Shown one piece after another: positions 17,846 through 26,518 of a DNA stretch of 64,000 nucleotides. Below the pieces are notes generated by a model, which ran no database searches, was not told where the DNA came from, and saw only the letters and a list, made by a program, of their open reading frames with translations. This DNA is from Bradyrhizobium sp. JYMT SZCCT0428. GTDB lineage: Bacteria; Pseudomonadota; Alphaproteobacteria; Rhizobiales; Xanthobacteraceae. A program made the position numbers and the translations under genes. Location: the NCBI RefSeq assembly GCF_018131075.1, contig NZ_JAFCLS010000018.1, positions 96,783-160,782 on the forward strand, given 5' to 3'. How positions within the stretch are numbered: position 1 is the first letter of the stretch; the number at the start of each line of letters is the position of its first letter.

Positions 17846-18619
17846 GTGAGACTGGCGAACAAGACGGCGTTCATTACTGGCGGAAACAGCGGCATCGGAC
17901 TTGCGACCGCCAAGCTGTTCGTGGCGGAGGGGGCGCGGGTCGCCATCACCGGGCGCAACAAGGAGACGCTGGAGGCGGCTGCCAAAGAACTCGGGCCAAA
18001 TGCGCTTGCGATCGTCGCCGACGCCACCGACATCGCCGCCACCGAGGCTGCGATCAAGCAGGCGGTTGGGAAATTCGGCAAGCTCGACGTCATCTTCGCC
18101 AATGCCGGCATTGCCGGTGGCACGCCGCTTGGATCAGCCACGCTTGAGACCTTTGAGAAGGTCATCAGCACCAACATCACGGCGGTGTTCTTCACCGTGC
18201 AGGCCGCGGTGCCGCATCTCAACGACGGCGCCTCCATCATCCTGAACGGCTCGGTGATTTCGGTGCTCGGCAATCCCGGCTATTCCGCCTACGCGGCAAG
18301 CAAGGCCGGCGTGCGCGCGATGGCGCGGGTGATGGCGTCCGAACTGTCGCCGCGCAATATCCGCGTCAACGTGGTCTCGCCGGGTGCGATCCGAACCCCG
18401 ATCTGGGGCGCGGCACTGGCGACCCCCGAAGCCGAAAAGGCGTTCGAGCAGCGCATCGGCGCCACCACGCCGCTCGGCCGCATCGGTGAACCCGATCATA
18501 TTTCGAAGACGGTGCTGTTCCTGGCCTCCGACGATGCCGCGCATATCCAGGGGCAGGAATTGTTCGTCGACGGGGGTGCTACGGCTTCGCCAAGTGGCGC
18601 GCCGATTTATCGGGGCTGA
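17846..18619 (+). CDS. Short-chain dehydrogenase/reductase (SDR)
   Basis: 257 residues. Cofactor motif TGGNSGIG near residue 12, NAG motif (FANAGIAGG), catalytic Ser in NGSVIS and the YxxxK motif YAASK. A classical NAD(P)-dependent SDR; substrate unknown. The GTG at 17846 is preferred because GGAGG lies five bases upstream; an ATG at 17825 falls inside the operator arm. Divergent from and presumably controlled by HxlR. Confidence 0.9.
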   Translation: MRLANKTAFITGGNSGIGLATAKLFVAEGARVAITGRNKETLEAAAKELGPNALAIVADATDIAATEAAIKQAVGKFGKLDVIFANAGIAGGTPLGSATLETFEKVISTNITAVFFTVQAAVPHLNDGASIILNGSVISVLGNPGYSAYAASKAGVRAMARVMASELSPRNIRVNVVSPGAIRTPIWGAALATPEAEKAFEQRIGATTPLGRIGEPDHISKTVLFLASDDAAHIQGQELFVDGGATASPSGAPIYRG

Positions 18620-18781
18620 GGCAATCCCAGCAATATCGAGGCCGGCCGGCGGGACGCTGGCCGGCTCACGCCCTGCGGCGGATTGGCGCTGAGCCAGAAC
18701 GCGCATTGAACCATGCGTGCAACTGCTTGAGATTTCGAGGATAGTAGCTTTGTAGACAACCATGAACCGGTGAGCCCAGTC

Positions 18782-18922
18782 GTGCCGAAGACCACTGGCA
18801 TCTCCTCGACCCCGGCGGAAAATTCGGACACCGCGCAATTCGTTTCAGTCGCGCTGTTTTCGGGTGTCGGTCTGCTGTTCTCCCTGATTGTCGTTATCCT
18901 CCGCATCAACGGCGTTTTCTGA
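18782..18922 (+). CDS. Small single-pass membrane protein
   Basis: 46 residues from a GTG start: a polar N-terminus (MPKTTGISSTPAENSDTAQF) followed by one strongly hydrophobic helix (VSVALFSGVGLLFSLIVVIL) and a short basic/polar end. GGTGAG lies 7 bases before the start. An in-frame GTG at 18770 is an alternative. Directly followed by a hairpin. No family recognised; coding is inferred from the composition contrast and the transmembrane helix. Confidence 0.45.
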   Translation: MPKTTGISSTPAENSDTAQFVSVALFSGVGLLFSLIVVILRINGVF

Positions 18923-18932
18923 TTGGAGCGGC

Positions 18933-18957
18933 TGCCGTCACTCGCATGGTGACGGCA
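18933..18957. terminator. Hairpin between convergent genes
   Basis: TGCCGTCAC-TCGCATG-GTGACGGCA, a perfect 9-bp stem, lies between the small membrane gene (+) and azoR (-). No T-run follows, so termination is likely but not certain. Confidence 0.5.
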
Positions 18958-18974
18958 ACCGCTCGCGCATCAAC

Positions 18975-19583
18975 TCAGGCTGCGTTCAGACTGCCCGCGG
19001 CTTTCAGCGCGCCGGCGACCGCTTTTTCGCGATGCTCGGGACCGACCTGGATGCCATCAGCCGAAATGAATTCCGGATTCTTGTTGCCGATGAACCCGAA
19101 CACCCAGCGCAGATAGGTCTCCAGATGTTCGCCGACGGCGGCCGGCGTGCCGGGGCCGTAATATCCGCCGCGCGAGATCGCGACGATGACGCGCTTGTTG
19201 CCGGCCAGGCCTTCGACGCCCTGCGCGTCGTATTTGAACGTCTTGCCCGCGACCAAAATCCGGTCGATCCAAGCCTTGAGCTGGCTCGGAATGGTGAAAT
19301 TGTACATGGGCGCCCCGAGCACGACGATGTCGGCGGCCAAAAACTCTTCCAGCACCGCGTGGCCGGCGGCGAGGTCCGGCTGCAGCGAAGCCTCGGGCGT
19401 GGCGCCCTGGCCGGCCGCGAGATGCGAGCCCGACAGATGCGCCAGCGGCGTCAGGGTCAGGTCGCGGTAAGTGACCTCGAGGCCGGGGGTGGATTGGCGC
19501 AGCCGGTCCACGATGGCGGCGGAAACCTGGCGGCTGACGGAGTGGGGGCCGAGGACGCTGGAGTCGATATGCAGAAGTTTCAT
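18975..19583 (-). CDS. azoR: FMN-dependent NADH azoreductase
   Basis: 202 residues, flavodoxin-like fold: MKLLHIDSSVLGPHSVSRQ at the N-terminus, APMYNFTIPSQLKAWID for the FMN-binding loop, SRGGYYGPG. Reduces quinones and azo compounds with NADH, and is thought to protect against quinone stress. ATG at 19583 has AAGGGTG upstream; an in-frame GTG 9 bases earlier is the alternative. Divergent from the HxlR gene at 19680. Confidence 0.92.
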   Translation of the reverse strand: MKLLHIDSSVLGPHSVSRQVSAAIVDRLRQSTPGLEVTYRDLTLTPLAHLSGSHLAAGQGATPEASLQPDLAAGHAVLEEFLAADIVVLGAPMYNFTIPSQLKAWIDRILVAGKTFKYDAQGVEGLAGNKRVIVAISRGGYYGPGTPAAVGEHLETYLRWVFGFIGNKNPEFISADGIQVGPEHREKAVAGALKAAGSLNAA

Positions 19584-19679
19584 TTGGGTCACCCTTGGTA
19601 TTGATTTGTAACTGGCGCTATATGAGTGACTGCCCTAGAACGCCGCAAGAACGCACATTTTTGAAACCCGAGCACATCT

Positions 19680-20078
19680 ATGAGACCCGAGCACATCAAT
19701 GTGCCTGCCTTGCCCCCGAGCCCACATGCGTCAGGCGACTGCCGCGCGGTGGCTTCGGTGCTGGCCCGCGTCGGTGACAAATGGAGCGTGTTCGTGATCA
19801 TGCAGTTGATCGGTGGGCCGCAGCGCTTCAACGAGCTCAAGCGCGTGATTGGCGGTATCTCGCAGCGAATGCTGACCCTGACGCTGCGCGGACTGGAGCG
19901 CGACGGCCTGGTCACACGCACGGTGTTTCCGACCATTCCGCCGCGGGTTGATTACGAACTGACCGATCTCGGCCGCGGGCTGGCGGAGCCGGTCAAGGCG
20001 CTCGGCCAATGGGCGTTCGCGCATCTGCCGGAAATCGAGGGCGCGCGCACCAGTTTCGACGCGCGTAACGACAAGTAG
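19680..20078 (+). CDS. HxlR-type regulator, candidate redox sensor of azoR
   Basis: 132 residues. DCRAVASVLARVGDKWSVFVIMQL carries the conserved N-terminal cysteine and GDKW helix, then RFNELKRVIGGISQRMLTLTLRGLERDGLV, the wing region. In Bacillus the related YodB controls an azoreductase through this cysteine; the divergent azoR here gives the same arrangement. A 20-base tandem repeat (units around ACCCGAGCACATC at 19663 and 19683) spans the start codon, so the exact start could differ. Confidence 0.9.
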   Translation: MRPEHINVPALPPSPHASGDCRAVASVLARVGDKWSVFVIMQLIGGPQRFNELKRVIGGISQRMLTLTLRGLERDGLVTRTVFPTIPPRVDYELTDLGRGLAEPVKALGQWAFAHLPEIEGARTSFDARNDK

Positions 20079-20166
20079 TTAAATAGTGGTTATATGATAC
20101 CCTTTCTTTGCATGGGGTTGTTTTCGCGATTTTGTGTCTCGTCCCTGCCGACGAGGCACGGCGCTT

Positions 20167-21285
20167 CTAGATCAGCGACACCAGCCCGCCGCCGTGGCGC
20201 TCCAGCCGTCCGGCAAGCTCGAGCTCGAGCAGCACCGACCGGACGATCGCGGGCGAGGCGTCCGACATCCGGATCAGATCGTCGAGGCTGATCGGGCTTG
20301 GCCCAAGCAGATCGATGATGCGCTTGCGTTCGCTAACGCCCGCGTCGAAATCCAGCGGCTCGCCGTCGGGCTCGCGCAGTTCAATTGCGAGCGGACGCTC
20401 CATGATCGGCGCGACCGCGTTGATGACGTCGCTGGCTTCCGTGGTCAGAGTCGCCCCCTGCTTGATCAGATCGTTGGTGCCGGCGGCGCGGGGATCGAGC
20501 GGCGAGCCGGGGACCGCAAACACTTCGCGGCCTTGTTCGGCGGCCATCCGCGCCGTGATCAACGAGCCCGAGCGGTGGGCTGCTTCGACCACGACGACGC
20601 CGAGCGAAGCGCCGGAGATCAGGCGATTGCGGCGCGGAAAATCGCGGGCGCGCGGCACGTGGCCAAGCGGCATTTCGGAGATCGCGCCGCCTTGTTCGAG
20701 CAATGCGGCCAGCAGGTCCTCATGCTCGGGCGGATAGATCCGGTCATGGCCACCGGCCAGCACCGCAACCGTGCCGCTCGCAACCGTTGCCCGATGCGCG
20801 GCCTGGTCGATGCCGCGCGCCAATCCGGAGATAACGACAAACCCGGCATCGCCGAGGTCGCGCGCGATCTGGCCCGCGAATTTCAATCCGGCGCCGGAGG
20901 CGTTGCGCGAGCCGACGATCGCAATCATCGGCCGCATCATCACCTCAGGCGCGCCGCGGACGCCGAGCAGCGGCGGCGCATCGTCCAGCGTGGCCAGCCG
21001 CGGCGGGTAGCCGGCTTCACCGGGCGCGACGAGCGCTAAGCCGATCTTTCGGCCAGCTGCGAGTTCACCCCGCGCGTCGTCCTCGCTGCAGATGCGTCCC
21101 GGTCCTGGCGCGCCGCCCCGCCGCGCCAGATCGGGCAGCCGCTCCAGCGCGGCGCGGGCGCTGCCGAAATGCCGGAGCAGCGAGGCGAAGGTGCGTGGGC
21201 CGACATTGTCGGAGCGAATGAGCCGCAACCGGTCGATCCGCTCGGAATCGGTGAGGTGGGGTGCGCTGGGCGTACGGTCGTGCAT
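20167..21285 (-). CDS. dprA: DNA processing protein DprA
   Basis: 372 residues: N-terminal helical region, Rossmann-like DNA-processing A domain (VVISGLARGIDQAAHRA, GGHDRIYPPEH, SGSLITARMA), and a C-terminal winged helix ending in VSLI. Loads RecA on incoming single-stranded DNA during transformation. ATG 21285 was chosen over an upstream TTG at 21318. Confidence 0.94.
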   Translation of the reverse strand: MHDRTPSAPHLTDSERIDRLRLIRSDNVGPRTFASLLRHFGSARAALERLPDLARRGGAPGPGRICSEDDARGELAAGRKIGLALVAPGEAGYPPRLATLDDAPPLLGVRGAPEVMMRPMIAIVGSRNASGAGLKFAGQIARDLGDAGFVVISGLARGIDQAAHRATVASGTVAVLAGGHDRIYPPEHEDLLAALLEQGGAISEMPLGHVPRARDFPRRNRLISGASLGVVVVEAAHRSGSLITARMAAEQGREVFAVPGSPLDPRAAGTNDLIKQGATLTTEASDVINAVAPIMERPLAIELREPDGEPLDFDAGVSERKRIIDLLGPSPISLDDLIRMSDASPAIVRSVLLELELAGRLERHGGGLVSLI

Positions 21286-21414
21286 GTCGGTGCAGCTTTG
21301 CCCAACCGGAGATTGCAATCAACACCTGTTCTCACGGCTGCCATGCCCGCCGATGCGTTGCTCCGTTCCGGTCCGCTCCGTAAAACCCGTTGGTCCGCCG
21401 CAGGAGGAATGTCC

Positions 21415-22656
21415 ATGATCTCGCTCGCCGACCTTCAACGCCGTATCGCGCAGGGTGATCTTTCCGCGGATGCCGCGATTGCCCAGTCGCTGGAGGCGAT
21501 CGGCGCACAGGAGAAAATGATCGGCGCCTTCGTCTGCCATGATCCGAACATCCGCGCCGAGAACGCCGGGCCGTTGCGCGGCGTCGCCGTCGGCATCAAG
21601 GACATCATGGATACCGCTGATTTCCCGACCGAGATGGGCTCGTCGATCTACAAGGGATTTCGATCGCGCGGGGATGCGGCGGTCGTGATGGCGCTGAAAG
21701 CGGCAGGAGCCAGCATCGTCGGCAAGACTACGACGACGGCGTTCGCATCGTCAGATCCGACCGCGACGCTTAACCCGCGCAACAACGCTCACACGCCCGG
21801 TGGATCATCGGCCGGTTCGGCAGCCGCGGTCGCGGCCGGCATGATCCCGCTGGCGCTGGGCACGCAGACCGGTGGCTCGGTGATCCGGCCGGCCTCGTTC
21901 TGCGGCTGTGCCGCGATCAAGCCGTCCTACCGCCTGCTGCCGACCGTCGGCGTGAAGTGCTATTCGTGGACGCTGGATACCGTTGGTTTGTTCGCCGCCG
22001 GTGTTCGCGATGTTGCGCACGGCCTTGCGGCGATGACGGGCCGGGATGAATTTTTGCCACAGGCGTCAGTGCCGACGCCGCGCATCGGCGTCGTTACCCA
22101 GGACTTTGCCGGTGCACCTGAGGCCGAAGGCGCCGAGGCACTGCAGATCGCCGCCAGGGCTGCGGAACGGGCAGGGGCATCTGTGCGCACGCTGGCGATG
22201 CCGGAGATCGTAGCCGAAGCGTGGCGCGAGCATCCCACAGTGCAGGAATTCGAGGCGCATCAGGCGCTCGCGTGGGAATACCGCGTGCATTACGACGCTG
22301 TCGCGCCGAACCTGCGCGGACGGCTCGATGAAAGCAAGGGCATGCTGCCTGCTGCCTATGACGGGGCAATGCAAGTTACACGTCAGGCCAGAATCGCGCT
22401 GACGAAGGTTTTTGATGACGTCGACGTGCTGCTGGCCATATCAGCCCCGGGTGCAGCACCTGCGGGGTTGGGCTCAACGGGCGACGCCCGCTACAATCGG
22501 CTGTGGACGCTGATGGGAACGCCCTGCGTCAACATTCCCGCGCACATCGCCGCGGGAGGATTGCCGGTGGGCGTGCAGGTCATTGCGCGCTATGGCGAGG
22601 ACGCGAAGGCGCTGGCAGCGGCGCGGTTCGTCGAGGAGGCGCTGGCGCAGAAGTAG
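21415..22656 (+). CDS. Amidase signature family enzyme
   Basis: 413 residues. Amidase signature triad is visible: catalytic Lys in VAVGIKDIMDT, cis-Ser in GGSSAGSAAAV and nucleophile region GTQTGGSVIRPAS. Hydrolyses an amide bond; shorter than GatA (491 residues here) and not the GatA subunit, which is at 37218. AGGAGG lies 7 bases before ATG 21415. Convergent with plsY, 2 bases apart. Confidence 0.9.
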   Translation: MISLADLQRRIAQGDLSADAAIAQSLEAIGAQEKMIGAFVCHDPNIRAENAGPLRGVAVGIKDIMDTADFPTEMGSSIYKGFRSRGDAAVVMALKAAGASIVGKTTTTAFASSDPTATLNPRNNAHTPGGSSAGSAAAVAAGMIPLALGTQTGGSVIRPASFCGCAAIKPSYRLLPTVGVKCYSWTLDTVGLFAAGVRDVAHGLAAMTGRDEFLPQASVPTPRIGVVTQDFAGAPEAEGAEALQIAARAAERAGASVRTLAMPEIVAEAWREHPTVQEFEAHQALAWEYRVHYDAVAPNLRGRLDESKGMLPAAYDGAMQVTRQARIALTKVFDDVDVLLAISAPGAAPAGLGSTGDARYNRLWTLMGTPCVNIPAHIAAGGLPVGVQVIARYGEDAKALAAARFVEEALAQK

Positions 22657-22658
22657 GA

Positions 22659-23252
22659 TTATTTCGCGCCGATGCGGCTCTCGGTTCCGGTCTGCAAGCG
22701 CTTGATATTTTCGCGGTGCGCGTAGAACAGCAGGAGCGTCATTACCGCAAACAGCGAAGCCAGCGCCGGGTGGAGGAACCACCACAGGAACAGCGGCGTC
22801 ACGAAGGCTGCGATCAATGCCGACAGCGAGGAGTAGCGCGTGGTGATGGCGGTCGCGATCCACATCACGCAGAACACGATGGCCGCAGGCCAGAACAAGC
22901 CGATCAGCACGCCGATATAGGTCGCGACGCCTTTGCCGCCTTTGAACTTGAGCCAGACCGGATAGAGATGGCCCAGAAAGGCGCCGAATCCGGCCAGCAT
23001 CGCGGCGTTGGGGCCGCCATAATAGCCGCAGAGGACGACCGCGAGCGTGCCCTTGAGCGCGTCGCCGATCAGCGTCCCGGCGGCGAGGCTCTTGCGGCCA
23101 GTGCGAAGCACGTTGGTGGCGCCGATACTGCCGGAGCCGATCGAGCGCAGATCCTCGGTGCCGGCGAACTTGGTCAGCAACAGCCCGAATGGAATCGAGC
23201 CAAAGAAATAGCCCACGAAAAATGCAACGATGAGAAATGGCTCAAACGTCAT
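22659..23252 (-). CDS. plsY: Glycerol-3-phosphate acyltransferase PlsY
   Basis: 197 residues with about five membrane segments. The three conserved cytoplasmic motifs are present: GSIPFG, GSGSIGATNVLRTG, and KFKGGKGVATY. Transfers acyl groups from acyl-phosphate to glycerol-3-phosphate, the first step of phospholipid synthesis. ATG 23252 with GGAG upstream; the frame continues to 23282 but the chosen start fits the family. Confidence 0.95.
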   Translation of the reverse strand: MTFEPFLIVAFFVGYFFGSIPFGLLLTKFAGTEDLRSIGSGSIGATNVLRTGRKSLAAGTLIGDALKGTLAVVLCGYYGGPNAAMLAGFGAFLGHLYPVWLKFKGGKGVATYIGVLIGLFWPAAIVFCVMWIATAITTRYSSLSALIAAFVTPLFLWWFLHPALASLFAVMTLLLFYAHRENIKRLQTGTESRIGAK

Positions 23253-23338
23253 CGGCGTTGCTCCCGCCGCGGAGCATTTCACGCACGTCTGCGTTTTCTT
23301 GACGCGAACCGGTGTCCACTTGGCTTGAAAACGCTCTA

Positions 23339-24640
23339 TCAGACATGTTCATAGACCGTCCGTCCGCCCACGATAGTACGCACGACGCGGCCCGAGAAGC
23401 GGGCTTCGTCGAACGGCGTATTTTTGCATTGCGATTTGAGGTCGTCGCGGTCGAGCACCCAGGGTACGTCGGCATCGATCACGACGACGTCGGCAGGGGA
23501 ACCCGCCCGCAGCGAGCCGCCGGGGAGGCCCAAAATCTCGGCCGGGCGCGTCGACATCGCGCGGATCAGGGTCTTGAAGTCCATCTCGCCATTGTGGATC
23601 AGCCGCAGGCCCGCCGGCAGCATGGTCTGCAGCCCGACCGCGCCGGCGGCGGCTTCCGCGAACGGCAGCCGCTTCACCTCGACGTCCTGCGGATTGTGAT
23701 CGGACATCACGACGTCGATCAGGCCGGAGGCCACGGCGGCGACCAGCGCCAGGCGGTCGTCCTCGGTGCGCAGCGGCGGCGACAGTTTCAGGAACGTCCG
23801 GTAGGGACCGATGTCGTTTTCGTTCAGCGTGACGTGGTTGATCGAAACCGACGCCGAAACTGCAAGCCCCGCGTCGCGCGCGCGCTTGAGGATTTCCAGC
23901 GACTCGATGCAGCTCAGTGAGGCCGCGTGATAGCGGCCGCCGGTCAGCGCCACCAGGCGCATGTCGCGTTCCAGCATCACGGCCTCGGCGGCATTGGGGA
24001 TCCCGACCAGGCCCAGCCGTGCGGCGAACTCGCCTTCGTTCATCACACCTTCGCCGACCAGATCGGGGTCTTCGGTGTGGTGTACGATCAGCGCGTCGAA
24101 ATCGCGCGCATAGGTCAGAGCGCGCCGCATCACCTGCGCATTGGTGACGCTGTGGGCGCCATCGGTGAAGGCGACGGCGCCGGCGGCCTTCAACAGGCCG
24201 ATCTCGGTCATTTCCTCGCCGCCCATGCCCTTGGTCAGCGCCGCCATCGGGTGGATGTTGACGATCGCGGTGTCGCGCGCCCGGCGCAGCACGAAGTCGA
24301 CGGTGGCCGAATTGTCGATCACCGGCGAGGTATCGGGCTGGCAGATGATGGTGGTGATGCCGCCGGCGGCCGCCGCCTGGCTGGCGGAAGCAAAGGTTTC
24401 GCGGTGGCTGGCGCCGGGCTCGCCGACAAAGGCGCGCATGTCGATCAGCCCGGGGGCGACGACCTTGCCGGCGCAATTGACGATGTCAGTGCCTTCGGGG
24501 ACGCCGGCAGCGCCGATGCCGCGCTTGGAGTCGCGGATCACGCCGTCGGCGATCAGGACGTCACCAGGGCCGTCGAAGTCGCGCGAGGGGTCGACGACGC
24601 GGGCGTTGGCCAGGAGGATGGGGCGGCGATCGGTCAGCAT
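23339..24640 (-). CDS. Dihydroorotase homologue lacking HxH metal ligands (PyrC'/PyrX type)
   Basis: 433 residues, amidohydrolase fold related to dihydroorotase. The strand where active enzymes have DxHxHLREPG reads DMRAFVGEPG: both histidines and the substrate-binding arginine are replaced. SDHNPQD and YHAASLS are kept. It follows pyrB with a 1-base gap (TGA-C-ATG). In Pseudomonas an inactive PyrC' is a structural partner of aspartate carbamoyltransferase; the same role is inferred here. An active PyrC should exist elsewhere in the genome. Confidence 0.85.
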   Translation of the reverse strand: MLTDRRPILLANARVVDPSRDFDGPGDVLIADGVIRDSKRGIGAAGVPEGTDIVNCAGKVVAPGLIDMRAFVGEPGASHRETFASASQAAAAGGITTIICQPDTSPVIDNSATVDFVLRRARDTAIVNIHPMAALTKGMGGEEMTEIGLLKAAGAVAFTDGAHSVTNAQVMRRALTYARDFDALIVHHTEDPDLVGEGVMNEGEFAARLGLVGIPNAAEAVMLERDMRLVALTGGRYHAASLSCIESLEILKRARDAGLAVSASVSINHVTLNENDIGPYRTFLKLSPPLRTEDDRLALVAAVASGLIDVVMSDHNPQDVEVKRLPFAEAAAGAVGLQTMLPAGLRLIHNGEMDFKTLIRAMSTRPAEILGLPGGSLRAGSPADVVVIDADVPWVLDRDDLKSQCKNTPFDEARFSGRVVRTIVGGRTVYEHV

Positions 24641-24641
24641 G

Positions 24642-25595
24642 TCAGGCGTTCGGCAGGTTACGGGCGAGTGCTTCCAGCACCGCCATGCGCACCGCCACTC
24701 CCATTTCGACCTGCTCGCGGATCAGCGATTGCGCTCCGTCAGCCACGAATGAGTCGATTTCGACGCCTCGGTTCATCGGACCGGGATGCATCACCAGCGC
24801 GTCGGGTTTTGCGTAGGCGAGCTTTTTCTGGTCGAGGCCGAAATAATGGAAATACTCGCCGGACGACGGCACGAACGAGCCGTTCATGCGCTCGCGCTGC
24901 AGCCGCAGCATCATGACGATGTCGGCGCCGTTGAGACCCTCGCGCATGTCGCGCGCCACCTCGACGCCCATCCGCTCGATGCCGCGCGGCAACAGCGTGG
25001 AGGGCGCCACCACGCGCACCCGGGCGCCCATGGTGTTCAGCAGTAGGATATTGGAGCGGGCGACGCGGGAATGCATCACGTCGCCGCAGATCGCGATCAC
25101 GAGGCCTTCCAGCCGGCCTTTGTTGCGGCGGATCGTCAGCGCATCCAAGAGCGCCTGGGTCGGATGCTCGTGGCTGCCGTCGCCGGCATTGATCACGGAA
25201 CCGTCAACCTTGCGCGCCAGAAGTTCCACCGCACCTGAGGCGTGGTGGCGCACCACCAGGATGTCCGGATGCATGGCATTGAGCGTGACGGCGGTATCCA
25301 TCAGCGTCTCGCCCTTGCGGATCGAGGACGAGGATACCGACATGTTCATGACGTCGGCGCCGAGCCGTTTGCCGGCCAGTTCGAACGAGGATTGGGTGCG
25401 GGTCGAGGCCTCGAAGAACAGGTTCACCTGGGTGCGACCGCGCAGCGAAGTGCGCTTTTTGTCTACCTGGCGGTTGAGCTCGACATATTCCTCGGAAAGG
25501 TCGAGCAGGCCGGTAATATCGGCGGCGGAAAGCCCCTCGATTCCCAGCAGATGCCGGTGACCGAGGACGAAGGTCGATTTCGATGCAGGGGTCAT
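24642..25595 (-). CDS. pyrB: Aspartate carbamoyltransferase catalytic subunit
   Basis: 317 residues. Carbamoyl-phosphate motif FEASTRTQSSFE and aspartate-site region HASGAVELLARK, NAGDGSHEHPTQALLD are canonical. Catalyses the first committed step of pyrimidine synthesis. The start at ATG 25595 gives MTPASKSTFVLGHRHLLG, the usual beginning; an upstream in-frame ATG at 25634 is rejected. No pyrI gene is nearby, consistent with a PyrB-PyrC' complex. Confidence 0.95.
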   Translation of the reverse strand: MTPASKSTFVLGHRHLLGIEGLSAADITGLLDLSEEYVELNRQVDKKRTSLRGRTQVNLFFEASTRTQSSFELAGKRLGADVMNMSVSSSSIRKGETLMDTAVTLNAMHPDILVVRHHASGAVELLARKVDGSVINAGDGSHEHPTQALLDALTIRRNKGRLEGLVIAICGDVMHSRVARSNILLLNTMGARVRVVAPSTLLPRGIERMGVEVARDMREGLNGADIVMMLRLQRERMNGSFVPSSGEYFHYFGLDQKKLAYAKPDALVMHPGPMNRGVEIDSFVADGAQSLIREQVEMGVAVRMAVLEALARNLPNA

Positions 25596-25736
25596 TAAAA
25601 CGAGAGCTATAGGCAGACTTCCCAAGCGGGGCAAGTGCGAATAGGGGGCTTGCGAGTTATCCCCCGGTCAGTCGCCGCGCAGGGTAAAGAGGGTTGCCGC
25701 AATTGCGCCGCGTTCGGCGCGCGGGGAAGGCGTCCA

Positions 25737-26501
25737 ATGCAGAAATGGCACGTTATTTTAGCGATCGGATTAACCTGTCTTGGCCTGTCCGGGCCGCAGA
25801 CTGCAAAGGCGCAGGGGCTGCCGGGCGGCTTCGTCTACCTGCGCGATATCGATCCCAGCATCATCCAGGACATGCGCTACGCCACCTCGAACAACTTTGT
25901 AGGCAAGCCGTTGAGGGGGTATGACGCCGCCGAATGCGTCGTGAAGCGCGAAGTCGGCCTGGCGCTGAAGAACATCCAGCAGGAACTCGCCAGGCAAAAG
26001 CTGTCGTTGAAAATGTTTGACTGCTATCGGCCCGAACGCGCGGTCGCCGACATGGTGGCGTGGTCGAAGAACGGCAAGGAGACGCAAGCCGACCGCCGCT
26101 ATAACCCGGCCTTCCGCAAGGCCGATTTGTTCCGTCTGGGCTATATCGCAACCCGGTCCGGACATTCGACCGGCGCCGCGCTCGATCTGACCCTGGTCGA
26201 CCTGACCGCCGACAATTCCGCGAAGTTCGATTCCACCAAGGCCTATGCCGACTGCACCGCGCCTGCCGAGGCGCGCGCGCCGGAAGGCAGCGTCGATATG
26301 GGTACCGGCTATGATTGCTCGGACGTCAAATCGCATACCGCCGCCCCCTCGATCACGCCGGCGCAACGGCGATCGCGGAATGTGCTGGTGGCTGCGATGG
26401 CCCGGCAGGGGTTTGTGAACTATTCGAAGGAGTGGTGGCACTTTTCGCTGCCGGGGGTCGGCCGGCAGGCCTATGATTTCCCGATTGCGCGACGGAATTG
26501 A
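25737..26501 (+). CDS. D-alanyl-D-alanine dipeptidase (VanX/DdpX-like, M15D)
   Basis: 254 residues with an N-terminal signal (HVILAIGLTCLGLSG ... AKAQ). Zinc-site motif SGHSTGAALDL and the catalytic EWWHF are present, as is the DCYRPERA motif. Predicted periplasmic enzyme cutting D-Ala-D-Ala dipeptide, for nutrient recovery or wall turnover. GGGGAAGG precedes ATG 25737. No van-type regulatory or ligase genes nearby, so a resistance role is not supported. Confidence 0.9.
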   Translation: MQKWHVILAIGLTCLGLSGPQTAKAQGLPGGFVYLRDIDPSIIQDMRYATSNNFVGKPLRGYDAAECVVKREVGLALKNIQQELARQKLSLKMFDCYRPERAVADMVAWSKNGKETQADRRYNPAFRKADLFRLGYIATRSGHSTGAALDLTLVDLTADNSAKFDSTKAYADCTAPAEARAPEGSVDMGTGYDCSDVKSHTAAPSITPAQRRSRNVLVAAMARQGFVNYSKEWWHFSLPGVGRQAYDFPIARRN

Positions 26502-26518
26502 TTCGAGCAAGACCCGCC

